From NCBI GenBank assembly GCA_964036295.1, contig OZ038462.1:17861264-17925263 (forward strand): a DNA stretch of 64,000 bases. Direction: 5' to 3'. Each line of letters begins with the position of its first letter. Position 1 is the first letter of the stretch. The DNA comes from Plumapathes pennacea (Eukaryota > Cnidaria > Anthozoa > Antipatharia > Myriopathidae). Made by a program: the position numbers and the translations under genes. Shown in pieces: positions 1-10,628 of the stretch. The notes beneath the pieces are model-generated. The model saw only the letters and a list, made by a program, of their open reading frames with translations. It did no database searches and was not told the origin of the DNA.

Positions 1-2806
1 AGATCAGTAGCTTAGTGGCTCCAGGATTTTAAACTGAGCTGACTTTATTTACCAAAACGAGTTATTTTACCGGATCCGGCTTAATGAACTGCACACAGAT
101 CTAATGAGAAACTGACAAGGAAGTGATATGTACATTTTATTACTGGCCTAACTGGCAAGAAATCTTTATTTATTTGACTGTTTCTCGAGAGTTTTATCTG
201 TTCGTGAAGCGCCTGACTTATACAAATATTGCATTTATTCACCCATTTAGACACCCTCATGTTGTTGTTGTTGTTGTTTTTTTTTTTTTTGTTTTTTTTT
301 TTTTTCGGCATTAATAAGACCTCTTCTCAAATTTACATCACTAACAGAGATTCACATTTTAGTTTATTTTCCGTATTTTTCTTTCTATTCAGTGGCCGTC
401 TTGTCTTGTTACTTAGTGCCGAGGGGAAAAAAAAAATGAAAGGACTCGTAAAGGCGGGTCAGGCGGGGCAACTTCCGTTTTACTTTTTCCCAACACACCA
501 AAATGAATACCTATATTGGTTGTAGAAGCAGCTGCCGTTAGGTGTTAGGAAAAGATAGCAACGGTGACATAAAGGTTTTAGTTTTTCAAAGCAGATTTGG
601 CAAATTGAGAAGCGGAGGCGAGTCTGTAATGGAGATAAGTTCTTTGTTCCTGTAATAAGGATATTTCGGGGCACAAAAAGGCGATGAGATAAGCGATGTT
701 GAGACCGAAGTTGAATTGATATTAACACGGGCGTCAATATTTACTCCGCCGTCTGATATATCAAAATTGACGATTTGCGCTTCACACCGCTATTCTTTGC
801 AAATTGGTTGGCGCAAAAGATCGCAGCGTTGCTGAGTTCCAGCGGGCCTATGCAGACATGGTGAGAAGGGGAAATCGCGCAAGGCTGATCGCGGGATCAA
901 CAAAGCGCTCTCTAGGGCAATCCTTCGCCGCACTGGTATATTTGTTGCGGCTGGTTCGGGCACGTGCGTCAAGTCTTTTTTTATAATTTGTTATCTGCTC
1001 TGATAGGAAATTCGTTTCTAAATCTGGCTTCATATCTTCTCTTTGGTACAATTAAAAAAGAAAGAACAACGGAAAATATAACTTTAAGATTATCTGCAGT
1101 GCATGGGTGTGCTTACGGTACATACTAAAACTATTTTAAGTAGACAACTGTAACTTTATATCACTTTGTACGCGCTCGCTTCGATTTATAATAAAAAAAT
1201 GTGTGAATAGTTGGCGCGCCCAGGCTAGGGTCCCCGACCAACCTTTTTTCATATATACAGGGCTTTTAACTTAAAAGTTGCCGCTTTTGGAATTTTTGAT
1301 TTTTGATTTTTGATTTTTGATTTTTGATTTAATGGAAGGGCACTTTTCTCCCCAAGCCAGTTTATGACACAATTGTATGGTACGGTGGGTTGTGTTGGGA
1401 CGGAGTGGAGTCTCAAAGGTAGTGTAAAGTACAAATAATGTATTGGAGAAAATTGAAATTGCGAGAGAGAGAGGGGGGGGGAGGGGGGGGGGGAGGTGGT
1501 GGAGGGGGAGACCAAAATATATAATAATCCGTTTCTTGGTATGGGGGGAGGGGAGGGGGGACATTTTGGGAATATTTTCTATAAAGTTGTCTTGCAGCTC
1601 CTAATGATGTGTACGGTACAATGTCAAGTCAGAAGAGTTAATTTTGCCTTCGTGCTGTTTTGATTACTCAGGCCATAACCATTCTAGTTTATGGTTCCTG
1701 TTGTTTTCATTATTTGGCCACTTTGATACCCAAATAATAAAGTTTTATGTCGCATTTTCATTCCCGTTAGCGATAATGGCCAAACAAAGTTTATATATTT
1801 TTGGGTCAAACAAGGGATATCAGTATAACTAAATATAATAAACATATCTCGCTGAGTTTTAAGATTGCGTGACACCAATAACGAACCACGGCGACGTCGG
1901 CGCGTATGTTTTGACTGCATGAATCTTTTATTTTTTACAAGAAAGAGCTCTTAAAGTGACAGGGACATCCTTGGAAACATATTTGTGCTATATTGTAGCA
2001 GAATAAAGCGAAATGAGGCGTAAATTGGCAAAGAAAGTGAAGCGATCAGTTAGCGCTTGTCGACCACTGAGTTGAAGAGGCATTTTGATAGGAAAAAAAC
2101 ACATAAATCAATCGTTAACCGGTGATATTGAAAGAAAACTTATTATAAGGTCTCCTACAGAGTTTTGTGCCAAGTTTGAGGTAGAGGGCGAAGTTTTTGT
2201 TCGAGTTTATTGGAAAGTGTGAATTGATCGTTGCGCGTTGTTTATAAGTCGATGTTGTGATTTTGGCAAAATTGGCCGCGTTAGTTCTTTCGAGCAATGA
2301 AAAGTACCAAACTAATTTTTATATTCTAAATAAGAACAACACTTCTAGATATTACAACCGAATTTTTGTGCAAATCTGAGTTATACCGGACATAGAAATG
2401 ATTTTTTGGAAAAGTGCTCTAAACTGAGAATTGCGAGCATTGAAATTTGGGCTGTCTTTGCCCCGACACCAGATATTCAATATTTGACCGATAATTCTAT
2501 TTATAGGCTCAAATTGCTCGTAGATGTCTCCTTAATTAATAGATGAAGACATTTATGTGTAGAGTTTCATTGCGCGGTCGCGCGCGAAGGCTTTTGTGGT
2601 CCTCCTAATCCCTTTCATTTTAGTCATTTTGAGGCGTAGCGGTTTTTAATTTTTTTCTTGAAACTCCAAAAATTTTTTAACAAAATAAGTATACGAGAGT
2701 ACTTGGCACACCATAGGCTATCTCTGGACAAAATATGAAGAACCCCGATTTTTGACTGATGTGCCACATTTTTCTCATTTCACCCGGTGTTTAGGAAAAT
2801 TCGCTC
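1..2806 (-). mobile_element. TTAA-targeting DNA element, copy A (partial, runs off the window)
   Basis: This non-coding stretch matches, in inverted orientation, the sequence at 5971-9588. It ends at 2806 with the same terminal sequence (GAGCGAATTTTCC read inward on the minus strand) next to a TTAA at 2807-2810. It lacks the 0.75-kb insertion present in the other copy at 7384-8139. No transposase ORF is visible, so it looks non-autonomous. The other end lies left of the window. Simple repeats occur inside it, such as a T-rich run at 258-305 and a GATTTTT array near 1290-1330. Confidence 0.75.
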
Positions 2807-2832
2807 TTAAGATCTCGTATTTACAAATAAGA

Positions 2833-3426
2833 ATGGCAGAAACTGTAAAGGATTACGTTATCAATAATGAGGAGAACGAAACGAAACAAAACGAAAAACC
2901 AAAACCAAAACCAAAAGCGAGGAAGAACGGCGGACCAAAACAAAGTAAAAAGGAAACTGAAATAGATCCAGAAACTCGAGATGAAATATCAAGAAAAAAG
3001 GACATTCTTGCATCAGTCGCTATGTTGGAAGGTTTGGAAGAATATGTGGGAGAAAACTTAAGTGCAGTTGATATTAGAAAGATGAATTATTCTGACTTAG
3101 AATCTTTATTCAAGGTTTACAAAGAAAAAGCTGGACAAGAATTAATGAAAGATGGAATGGGAATTTTCGTTGATGGATTTGTCAAAGTACTTTCGTATTT
3201 ACTTACTTTTGACAACGAAGAATCTTTGAAGAAAGATTTGTTAAATAATAAACAATTAGGAAGAAGAATAGGTAAATATGCGTCTAAACTTTCTGAGGAA
3301 TATGGCGACGTGGTTGCGTTTTTGAAAGTCGGATTAGATGTTGCAAAACACGTTGTAGTTTCAAAAGATGAGAAACTTGAACCTAATGGAGATGACGAGA
3401 AAATTGAAGATAAGAAAAATGAATAA
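2833..3426 (+). CDS. cluster G gene 1, unknown charged protein (197 aa)
   Basis: First gene of the virus-like cluster, starting 23 bp inside the TTAA where copy A inserted. I do not recognise the family. The N-terminal third (residues about 15-60) is a Lys/Pro/Glu-rich, probably disordered segment. Residues about 60-170 look helical, and the C-terminal 25 residues are acidic and lysine-rich. There is no signal peptide or clear membrane segment. An upstream in-frame ATG exists at 2752, but it lies inside the inserted element, so I take the ATG at 2833 (MAETVKDYV). A 22-bp hairpin follows the stop directly. Codon use is AT-rich like its neighbours and unlike the Polinton genes. Confidence 0.7.
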   Translation: MAETVKDYVINNEENETKQNEKPKPKPKARKNGGPKQSKKETEIDPETRDEISRKKDILASVAMLEGLEEYVGENLSAVDIRKMNYSDLESLFKVYKEKAGQELMKDGMGIFVDGFVKVLSYLLTFDNEESLKKDLLNNKQLGRRIGKYASKLSEEYGDVVAFLKVGLDVAKHVVVSKDEKLEPNGDDEKIEDKKNE

Positions 3427-3440
3427 TTTTGTCTCTTGAA

Positions 3441-3495
3441 AATTCTTAAGTTATGTTAGCATCTAATCAAAAAATGCTAACATGACTTAAGAATT
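3441..3495 (+). terminator. 22-bp hairpin after cluster G gene 1
   Basis: The arms 3441-3462 and 3474-3495 are inverted copies with one mismatch, which would be a G-U wobble in RNA, around an 11-nt A-rich loop. It begins 15 nt after the stop of gene 1 and ends before gene 2, as expected of a transcript-end signal. Other hairpins in cluster G also fall at gene ends. The function is inferred. Confidence 0.6.
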
Positions 3496-3508
3496 TACAA
3501 TATATTTG

Positions 3509-3937
3509 ATGAAGATGCCAGAAACTGAAAAAGATTTAGAAAACACTGGGAAAGTTGACCAAATAACAAGTATTCCAAAAGATATGGAATCAAGCCCAAG
3601 CAAAGCAAATAAAGAAAAGAAAAAGGATCCTAAAAAAGTTGCGGCTGGCAAGGCCTTGGCAAAAAAGAACAAAGAAGCAAGGGAGGCGTTGAAAAATAGC
3701 CAGGATAAAGATAAAGATAGTTTGATAAGTCCGCTAAGTTTTTTAGACGTAAATAATGGATTGCAAATGATAGCTGGTTTGATAGGTTCTGTTTTCGTGA
3801 TATATCATGGCTACAAAATTTTTTACCCAACAAAGGAAGAAACAACGGTAGTACATGAAATTGTTGAGACTAATCAAGTGGAAGAACCAGTCAAGGAACC
3901 AAATCAAGAAACCAAGTCAAATATCGATATGGAATGA
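3509..3937 (+). CDS. cluster G gene 2, single-pass membrane protein (142 aa)
   Basis: Unrecognised protein with a Lys-rich, highly charged N-terminal half (residues 1-75), one hydrophobic segment around residues 88-112 (core GLQMIAGLIGSVFVIYHGYK), and an acidic Glu/Thr/Pro-rich tail. This suggests a type of small membrane or virion-envelope protein with a long basic domain on one side. I chose the ATG at 3509, just after the hairpin; 3515 is also possible. It sits in a tight same-strand run, 27 bp before gene 3. Confidence 0.65.
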   Translation: MKMPETEKDLENTGKVDQITSIPKDMESSPSKANKEKKKDPKKVAAGKALAKKNKEAREALKNSQDKDKDSLISPLSFLDVNNGLQMIAGLIGSVFVIYHGYKIFYPTKEETTVVHEIVETNQVEEPVKEPNQETKSNIDME

Positions 3938-3964
3938 TTTAAAGATTAGCGATTCGTGTTTAAT

Positions 3965-4183
3965 ATGAGTAGTGAAAATAAACTCGTTAATAATGCAAAA
4001 GAGGCAGTTGCTTTGGTTGGAATTTCTGCAGCAATTGGTTATGCGGTTAAAAAGGCCTTAAGAAAGGCGGTAACTTCAGATCCTTCCTCTAGTTTGATGA
4101 ATGCGGTTGAGTGGACAGGAGTTATGATTGGCGCAATTTACGCGAGAGATTACCTCGTAGAACAAAAAATTATTCCGACTTAA
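3965..4183 (+). CDS. cluster G gene 3, small membrane protein (72 aa)
   Basis: Short ORF with two moderately hydrophobic segments, AVALVGISAAIGYAV (about residues 13-27) and a second around residues 45-60 containing VMIGAIYARDYL. They are separated by a basic stretch (KKALRKAV). No known family. The start is the ATG at 3965; the frame upstream has only a GTG. Spacing to gene 2 is 27 bp. About 170 bp of AT-rich sequence without an ORF separates it from gene 4 and may hold a promoter. Confidence 0.55.
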   Translation: MSSENKLVNNAKEAVALVGISAAIGYAVKKALRKAVTSDPSSSLMNAVEWTGVMIGAIYARDYLVEQKIIPT

Positions 4184-4356
4184 AAAGATTAAAATAACTT
4201 GAGGGATGGTGAGCATAATGATATACGGATCTTTAATTGTTAGAAACGTTATAAATATTAAGTAGCCCTGGATCAAACGACGATTTTAAGTGGAAATATA
4301 ATTTGCTTTTCGCTGAATAACAATATAAGAGGATAAAAGTTACCATTCTAAACAGA

Positions 4357-4767
4357 ATGGCAACATTTTTCACCATGGCTATTGGAGCAATATTAAATGC
4401 AGGAACGTTTATTGGAGGCAGTTATTTGGCAACTTTTTTTTCAGGAAAAGATCAAGACGAAGAAAGGAAAAGACACGATTTGGCTATTGAAAAATACGAA
4501 AAAGATTACAACGATTGGAAAGAAAAAATGGGTAAAGTAGAACTTTGGAGAGAACAAAGAGAAAAAGATAAGGAAAATGCATCATATAATTTTAGGAGCA
4601 CAGATGAGGCATTAAAAGCCTATGCAGAAACTCACCCAGACGAAAATTTAAAAGAACCTAATTTCAACGATTATTATTCTCCAAGCAAAGACCAAAAGAA
4701 TGGAGAGATGATATTCACGGGATTGACTGTGGCTGGTTTGGCTTATGGTGTCTCAAAAATATATTGA
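4357..4767 (+). CDS. cluster G gene 4, membrane protein with charged middle (136 aa)
   Basis: Unrecognised. A hydrophobic N-terminus (residues about 3-28, FTMAIGAILNAGTFIGGSY) is followed by a strongly charged helical middle (residues 30-110, many E/K/R/D). A second short hydrophobic stretch lies at the C-terminus (GLTVAGLAYGVSKIY). The Gly/Ala pattern of the hydrophobic parts resembles the other cluster G membrane proteins. The 3' end overlaps the longest possible reading of gene 5 by 23 bp, which suggests compact, virus-like packing. Confidence 0.65.
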   Translation: MATFFTMAIGAILNAGTFIGGSYLATFFSGKDQDEERKRHDLAIEKYEKDYNDWKEKMGKVELWREQREKDKENASYNFRSTDEALKAYAETHPDENLKEPNFNDYYSPSKDQKNGEMIFTGLTVAGLAYGVSKIY

Positions 4768-4795
4768 CTTAACGTTTTCTAATAATGATACGAAA

Positions 4796-5986
4796 ATGGC
4801 AGAAGTAGATCCAGAAAGAAATCCTTTTGGCCCTAGTACTCATGGCGGAGATGGAGATGGTGAAGACATTCCAATGAGACCAACTAATCAAGGTGATAAA
4901 CCTTTGAATCCTTTTCATCACCACGATACACACGATACTAAAAAAAAACCATTTGGTGGTGATTCAGAAACAGATTCATTATTACAAGGACAGCTACCTC
5001 ATACTCCTGGAAATAATCCAGAGACTGGGGATCTCTTAAAAAAGATATGGCGTTATGCTAATTTAAGTAAGTTACATTATGATCAAGATAGAGTTGGGAG
5101 GCATTGGGTCTCGTTGACATCGAAAAATTCTGCAAAATTCTTTATAAACAAAGATGAAACTTTAGATCCTGTAAAACCAGGAAGAGAACCATCCAAAACA
5201 CTACTCAGCGCGTTAGGAAAGACATCGATAGAAATCATGGATGATAAATATAAAAGAATAGAATGGAACAAGGAAAAGGAAAAAGAACTAAGAGAGAAAA
5301 AAGAAAAAAACGACGACTTGAACAGAAAATTGAAGAAACTAAAAGATGAAAACGAATCGTTAATAGATCGTCTTTCGAGAAAAGACGGCAAGATTAAAGT
5401 TCTTGAGAATAATCTGAAAAAGTCAACCTCACCTGAAGAAAAGAAAAAGTTAGAGGAAGAAATAGAAAGACAAAAAGCAGAAGTAACCAAGGCAAGAAAA
5501 GAAAACGAGGCGGCCATAAAACAAAACAAAGAAAGGATTGAGGAGCTTCAAGATGAGTTAAACGAAAACCCAGAAGATCAGGAAATACTTGAACAAATAA
5601 ACGAATTAGAACAAGAAAACGAAAGATTAGGATCAGAAAATGAACAAATTTTCGAGGGGTTAAGTCTCAAAGAAAAAGTTAAATATATCTTCAAGAGGTA
5701 CGGTTTGACAGTTATTAGAGTGCTGACAGCTGTAGGAACCATTATTGGAGTCATTGTTGGAAATCTCAAAGCGGGTTTGACGAAAGTTGCCAAAGGTGTT
5801 GGAGATGGACTTAAAGAAATTGGAAAAAAGTTGGCTGGAATTCTCCCTGGAATGGTTGGAGCAATAGTTAGCTTTTTGTTTAAGGCTGCTGGAGAAGCTA
5901 TCGGTTTTCTCTCGAAACATGCTTGGTTGCTGATTCTTCTCGTCGTCACTTTTGTTGTTGAACAATTTAAGAGCGAATTTTCCTAA
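4796..5986 (+). CDS. cluster G gene 5, coiled-coil multi-pass membrane protein; 3' end replaced by a TTAA element
   Basis: Unrecognised family. An acidic and His-rich N-terminus (contains GGDGDGE and NPFHHHD) is followed by a folded region near residues 95-150. A long charged coiled coil spans about residues 157-285. Gly/Ala-rich hydrophobic helices follow at residues about 302-325 and 346-390. I chose ATG 4796; ATG 4745 is also in frame. The last four codons and the stop lie inside the inserted element, which begins at 5971 after TTAA 5967-5970. On the far side of that element (from 32043) the same frame stays open for six more Lys/Asn codons. It then meets a TAA that overlaps the next gene's ATG by one base. 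The original end was therefore almost certainly there. Confidence 0.75.
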   Translation: MAEVDPERNPFGPSTHGGDGDGEDIPMRPTNQGDKPLNPFHHHDTHDTKKKPFGGDSETDSLLQGQLPHTPGNNPETGDLLKKIWRYANLSKLHYDQDRVGRHWVSLTSKNSAKFFINKDETLDPVKPGREPSKTLLSALGKTSIEIMDDKYKRIEWNKEKEKELREKKEKNDDLNRKLKKLKDENESLIDRLSRKDGKIKVLENNLKKSTSPEEKKKLEEEIERQKAEVTKARKENEAAIKQNKERIEELQDELNENPEDQEILEQINELEQENERLGSENEQIFEGLSLKEKVKYIFKRYGLTVIRVLTAVGTIIGVIVGNLKAGLTKVAKGVGDGLKEIGKKLAGILPGMVGAIVSFLFKAAGEAIGFLSKHAWLLILLVVTFVVEQFKSEFS

Positions 5987-7383
5987 ACACCGGGTGAAAT
6001 GAGAAAAATGTGGCACATCAGTCAAAAATCGGGGTTCTTCATATTTTGTCCAGAGATAGCCTATGGTGTGCCAATTACTCTCGTATACTTATTTTGTTCA
6101 AATTTTTTTGGAGTTTCAAGGAAAAAAAAAAAAGCCGCTACGCCTCAAAATGACTAAAATGAAAGGGATTAGGAGGACCACAAAAGCCTTCGCGCGCGAC
6201 CGTGCAACGAAACTCTACACATAAATGTCTTCATCTATTGATTAAGAAGACATCTACGAGCAATTTGAGCCTATAAGTAGAATTATAGGTCAAATATTGA
6301 ATATCTGGTTTCGGGGCAAAGACAGCCCAAATTTCAATGCTCGCAAATATCAGTTTAGAGCACTTTTTCAAAAAATCATTCCTATGTCCGGTATAACTCA
6401 GATTTGCACACAAATTCGATTGTAATATCTAGAAGTGTTGTTCTTATTTAGAAAATAAAAATTAGTTTGGTACTTTTCATTGCTCGAAAAGACTAACGCG
6501 GCTAATTTTCCCAAATTCACAACGTCCACTTGTAAACAACGTGCAACGATCAATTCACACTTTCGGATAAACTCGAACAAAAACTTCGCCCTCCACCTCA
6601 AACTTGGCACAAAACTCTGTAGGAGACCTTATAATAAGTTAACTTTCAATACCACCGGTTAACGATTGATTTATGTGGTTTTTCCTACCAAAATACCTCT
6701 TCAACTCAGTGGTCGACAAGCGCTAACTGATTGCTTCGCTTTTTTTTTGTTGCCAATTTACGCCTCATTTCGCTTTATTCTGCTACAATATAGCACAAAT
6801 ATGTTTCCAAGGATGTCCCTGTTGCTTTAAGAGCTTTTTCTTGTAAAAAATGAAAGAGTCATGCAGTCAAAATATACGCGCCGACGTCGCCGTGCGTTCG
6901 TTATTGGTGTCACGCAATCTTAAAACTCAGCGAGATATGTTTATTATATTTAGTTACATTGATATCCCTTGTTTGACCCAAAAATATATTAACTTTGTTT
7001 TGTCATTATCGCTACCGGGAATGAAAATGCGACATGAAACTTTATTATTTGGGTATCAAAGTGGCCAAATAATGAAAACAACAGCAACCATAAACTAGAA
7101 TGGTTATGGCCTGAGCAATCAAAACAGCACAAAGGCAAAAGTAACTCTTCTGACTTGACATTGTACTGTACACGTCATTAGGAGCTGCAAGCCAACTATA
7201 TAGAAAATACCCCCCAAAACCTCCCCTCCCCCCTCCTCCCCATACCCAGAAACGGATCCTATATTTTGGTCTTCCCCTCTCGCAATTTTCAATTTTCTCC
7301 AATACATTATTTGTATTTTACACCTTTGAGACTCCACTCCGTCCCAACACAACCCACTGTCTCAATACAATTGTGTCACATTG

Positions 7384-8139
7384 CCAGAAATTCCGGACAT
7401 TTTGCGTCCACGATTGCTTCCGGTCTTTCCCAGCGGCATGCGGTATGAGCATGCGCCATTCACACATTCAACATTGTTACGTACTTTGCCTCAGTGGGGT
7501 GGGGGAGGGATGGGTTTCTCCGGTTCAAAAAGAGACTGCTACGTTTAGGAGACGTGCCGCTGAACGACCTAGTTGAAATTAGCTTTCGTTTGGTGCAATT
7601 TTCATGCGATTTGGAGCTTCCCAGCCCAAAATATCAACATCCGAAGTCAGCGTATTTCACGGGAGGTATTCGCCATGGCTGGCTGTGAACTGCAAATTCA
7701 AACACAAAAAGTACACATCGAATTTGCTCCAGGGGACTGACGGAGGCTTCACAGGAGATGTTCAATCCTTCGACAATCAGGTACGGGGTAGACATTTTGC
7801 GTTTTACCCAAGGTTCTTGTATTAAATGCAGCTTAAAAAGTGACAGTAGCCGGTTTTGAGCGTATTCTGCTATCAATCCCTTCTTACGTCGGCCGAAATT
7901 TTAAATTCAAAAAAGTACACATCGAATTTTACCGAATAAATATTTTTTGTACTGTTGTGTTTAGGAAGCTTCCCTCTTCCGAATGCTGCCCAGACATTTT
8001 TACGAACGTGCTTCAGTTAAGCGAAAAGCGCAATTTATTATCAGATCCCATACATTTCTTTGTTATTTCTTGAGCGGCTGTCAGCGTGAAACCTGATGCC
8101 TCTTCCGAGATGGCGCAACCGGATGTCTGAAATTTCTGG
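7384..8139. mobile_element. 0.75-kb insertion with short terminal inverted repeats (MITE-like)
   Basis: The related copy A lacks this segment between the sequences CAATTGTG and CCGGCTTGGGG. The ends are inverted: CCAGAAATTCCGGACAT at the left against CCAGAAATTTCAGACAT (reverse complement) at the right. Two internal stretches share AAAAAGTACACATCGAATTT. Short ORFs here are not convincing. The target duplication is not clean. Confidence 0.55.
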
Positions 8140-9299
8140 CGATGATAAACCGGCTTGGGGAGAAAAGTGCCCTTCCATTAAATCAATAATCAAAAATCAA
8201 AAATCAAACATTCCGAAAGCGGCAACTTTTAAGTTAAAAACCCTGTATATATGAAAAAAGGCTGGCCCGGGGACCCTATTAGCCTGGGCGCGCCAACTAT
8301 TCATACATTTCTTTATTATACAGTCGAAGCGAGCGTGTACATGGCAAAGTGATTTAAAGTTACTGTAATCTACTTGGAATAAATTAGTTTTAGTATGTAC
8401 CGTAAGCACATGCACTGCAGATAATCTTAAAGTTATATTTTCCGTTGTTCTTTAATTTTTTAATTGGTACAAAGAAGATATGAACTAAGCCAGATCTGGA
8501 AACGAGTTTCCTATCAGAGCAGATAACAAATTATAAAATAAAGACTTGACGCACGTACCCGAACCAGCCGCAACAAATATACCAGTTCGGCGAAGGATTG
8601 TCCTACTAGAGAGCGCTTTGTTGATCCCGCGATCAGCCTTGCGCGATTTCCCCTTCTCACCATGTCTGCATAGGCCCGCTGGAACTCGGCAACGTTGCGA
8701 TCCTTTGCGCCAACCAATTCGCAAAGAAGAGCAGTGTGAAGCGCAAATCGTCAATTTTGATATATCAGACGGCGGATTAAATATCGACGCCCGTGCTAAT
8801 ATCAATTCAACTTCGGTCTCAACATCGCTTATCCCCATCGCCTTTTTGTGCCCCGAAATATTCTTAGTACAGGAAAGAAGGGGAATTGCTGTCGCGTTGC
8901 TTTCTGATACTTTGTTTCGCTTGTCAAGGGCATAATATCCCCCAACCAGTCGCTGAAATGAGCAACTTATCTCCATTACAGACTCGCCTCCACTTCTCAA
9001 TTTGCCAAGTCTGTTTTGAAAAACTAAAACTTTTATGTCACTGCTATTTTTTCCTAACACCTAACGGCAACTGCTTCGACAATCAAAATAGGTATTCATT
9101 TTGGTGTGTCGGGAAAAAGTAAAACGGAAGTTGCCCCACCCGACCCCGCCTTTACGAGTCCTTTCATTTTCTTTCTTTTCCCTCGGCACTGAATAGCAAG
9201 ACAAGACGGCCACTGAATAGAAAGAAAATTACGAAAAAGAACTAAAATGTGAATCTCTGTTAGTGATGTAAATTTGAGAAGAGGTCTTATTAGAGCCAA

Positions 9300-9300
<1 letters not shown>

Positions 9301-9331
<31 letters not shown>

Positions 9332-9332
9332 T
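9301..9332. repeat. (CAA)n microsatellite
   Basis: About ten consecutive CAA triplets within the TTAA element. The matching place in the inverted copy A (about 258-310) is a GTT/T-rich run. Confidence 0.9.
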
Positions 9333-10209
9333 GGGGGTGAATGGGTGTATAAATGCAATATTTGGATGTCATGCGCTTCATGAACAGATGAAACTCTCGA
9401 GAGACAGTCACATAAATAACGATTTCTTGCCAGTTAGGCCAGTAATAAAATGTACACATCACTTCCTTGTCAGTTTCTCATTAAATCTGCGTGCAGTTCA
9501 TTAAGCCGGATCCGGTAAAATAACTCGTTTTGGTAAATAAAGTCAGCTCAATTTGAAATCTAAGTGCCACTAAAAGCTACTGATCTTATCATGTTTTATT
9601 TGTGTATAAAGAAAACAAAATATTTCTTGGCCAGATGCGTATTCATGTATCACTTCAAGTACAAATTCTATTGTTGTTGTTTTCATTATTTGGCCACTTT
9701 GATACCCAAATAATAAAGTTTCATGTCGCATTTTCATTCCCGGTAGCAATAATGACAAAACAAAGTTAATATATTTTTGGGTCAAACAAGGGATATCAAT
9801 GTAACTAAATATAATAAACATATCTCGCTGAGTTTTAAGATTGCGTGACACCAATAACGAACGCACGGCGACGTCGGCGCGTATATTTTGACTGCATGAC
9901 TCTTTCATTTTTTACAAGAAAAAGCTCTTAAAGCAACAGGGACATCCTTGGAAACATATTTGTGCTATATTGTAGCAGAATAAAGCGAAATGAGGCGTAA
10001 ATTGGCAAAGAAAATGAAGCAGTCAGTTAGCGCTTGTCGACCACTGAGTTGAAGAGGTATTTTGATAGGAAAAACCACATAAATCAATCGTTAACCGGTG
10101 GTATTGAAAGTTAAACTTATTATAAGGTCTCCTACAGAGTTTTGTGCCAAGTTTGAGGTGGAGGGCGAAGTTTTTGTTCGAGTTTATCCGAAAGTATGAA
10201 TTGATCGTT

Positions 10210-10605
10210 AGTAGTTTGGTCTGACCAATTCGGACAAAATGCCTCGCTTTCATGTTATGTAAATATAGGCATTAGCATTCAAGGTGACGTGTCTAGGTAA
10301 TCGATATGCATAGATTATTATGGGTAAATTTTAAAGATTTAAATATTAATTTAGTTAGGGATAATTTTGGCGCCAAATTGGTTGGCGCGTTCGATACGTA
10401 ATATCTTGCGTTTCTAAGGTCAACATGTGGTTTCTAGGTAACCAGTTGGGACAGATTGCCTCGCTTTCATGTTATGATTGATTGATCAATTTGAGATGCA
10501 GGGTATTTATGGGACGGGTACCGTGGGGGAAATTGAAATGAAAATGCACAACAAAGTGATATTGAAAAAAATTTTAATGAACAAAGATATGTGTTATGAA
10601 ATTTT
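10210..10605 (+). repeat. Polinton left terminal inverted repeat (~396 bp)
   Basis: Pairs with 31073-31467 in inverted orientation with few differences, which suggests a fairly recent insertion. It contains the repeated motif GCCTCGCTTTCATGTTATG twice (about 10240 and 10460). The short ORF at 10478-10666 lies mostly within it and is not a gene. Confidence 0.95.
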
Positions 10606-10628
10606 CCAATTTGATATTGATGACATTC

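Noticed and set aside
1..9588. One element with 2.8-kb inverted repeats enclosing genes 1-5
   Set aside because: The termini with TTAA face the genes, not the outside, and the frame of gene 5 continues at 32043. The arms are two separate insertions of one family.
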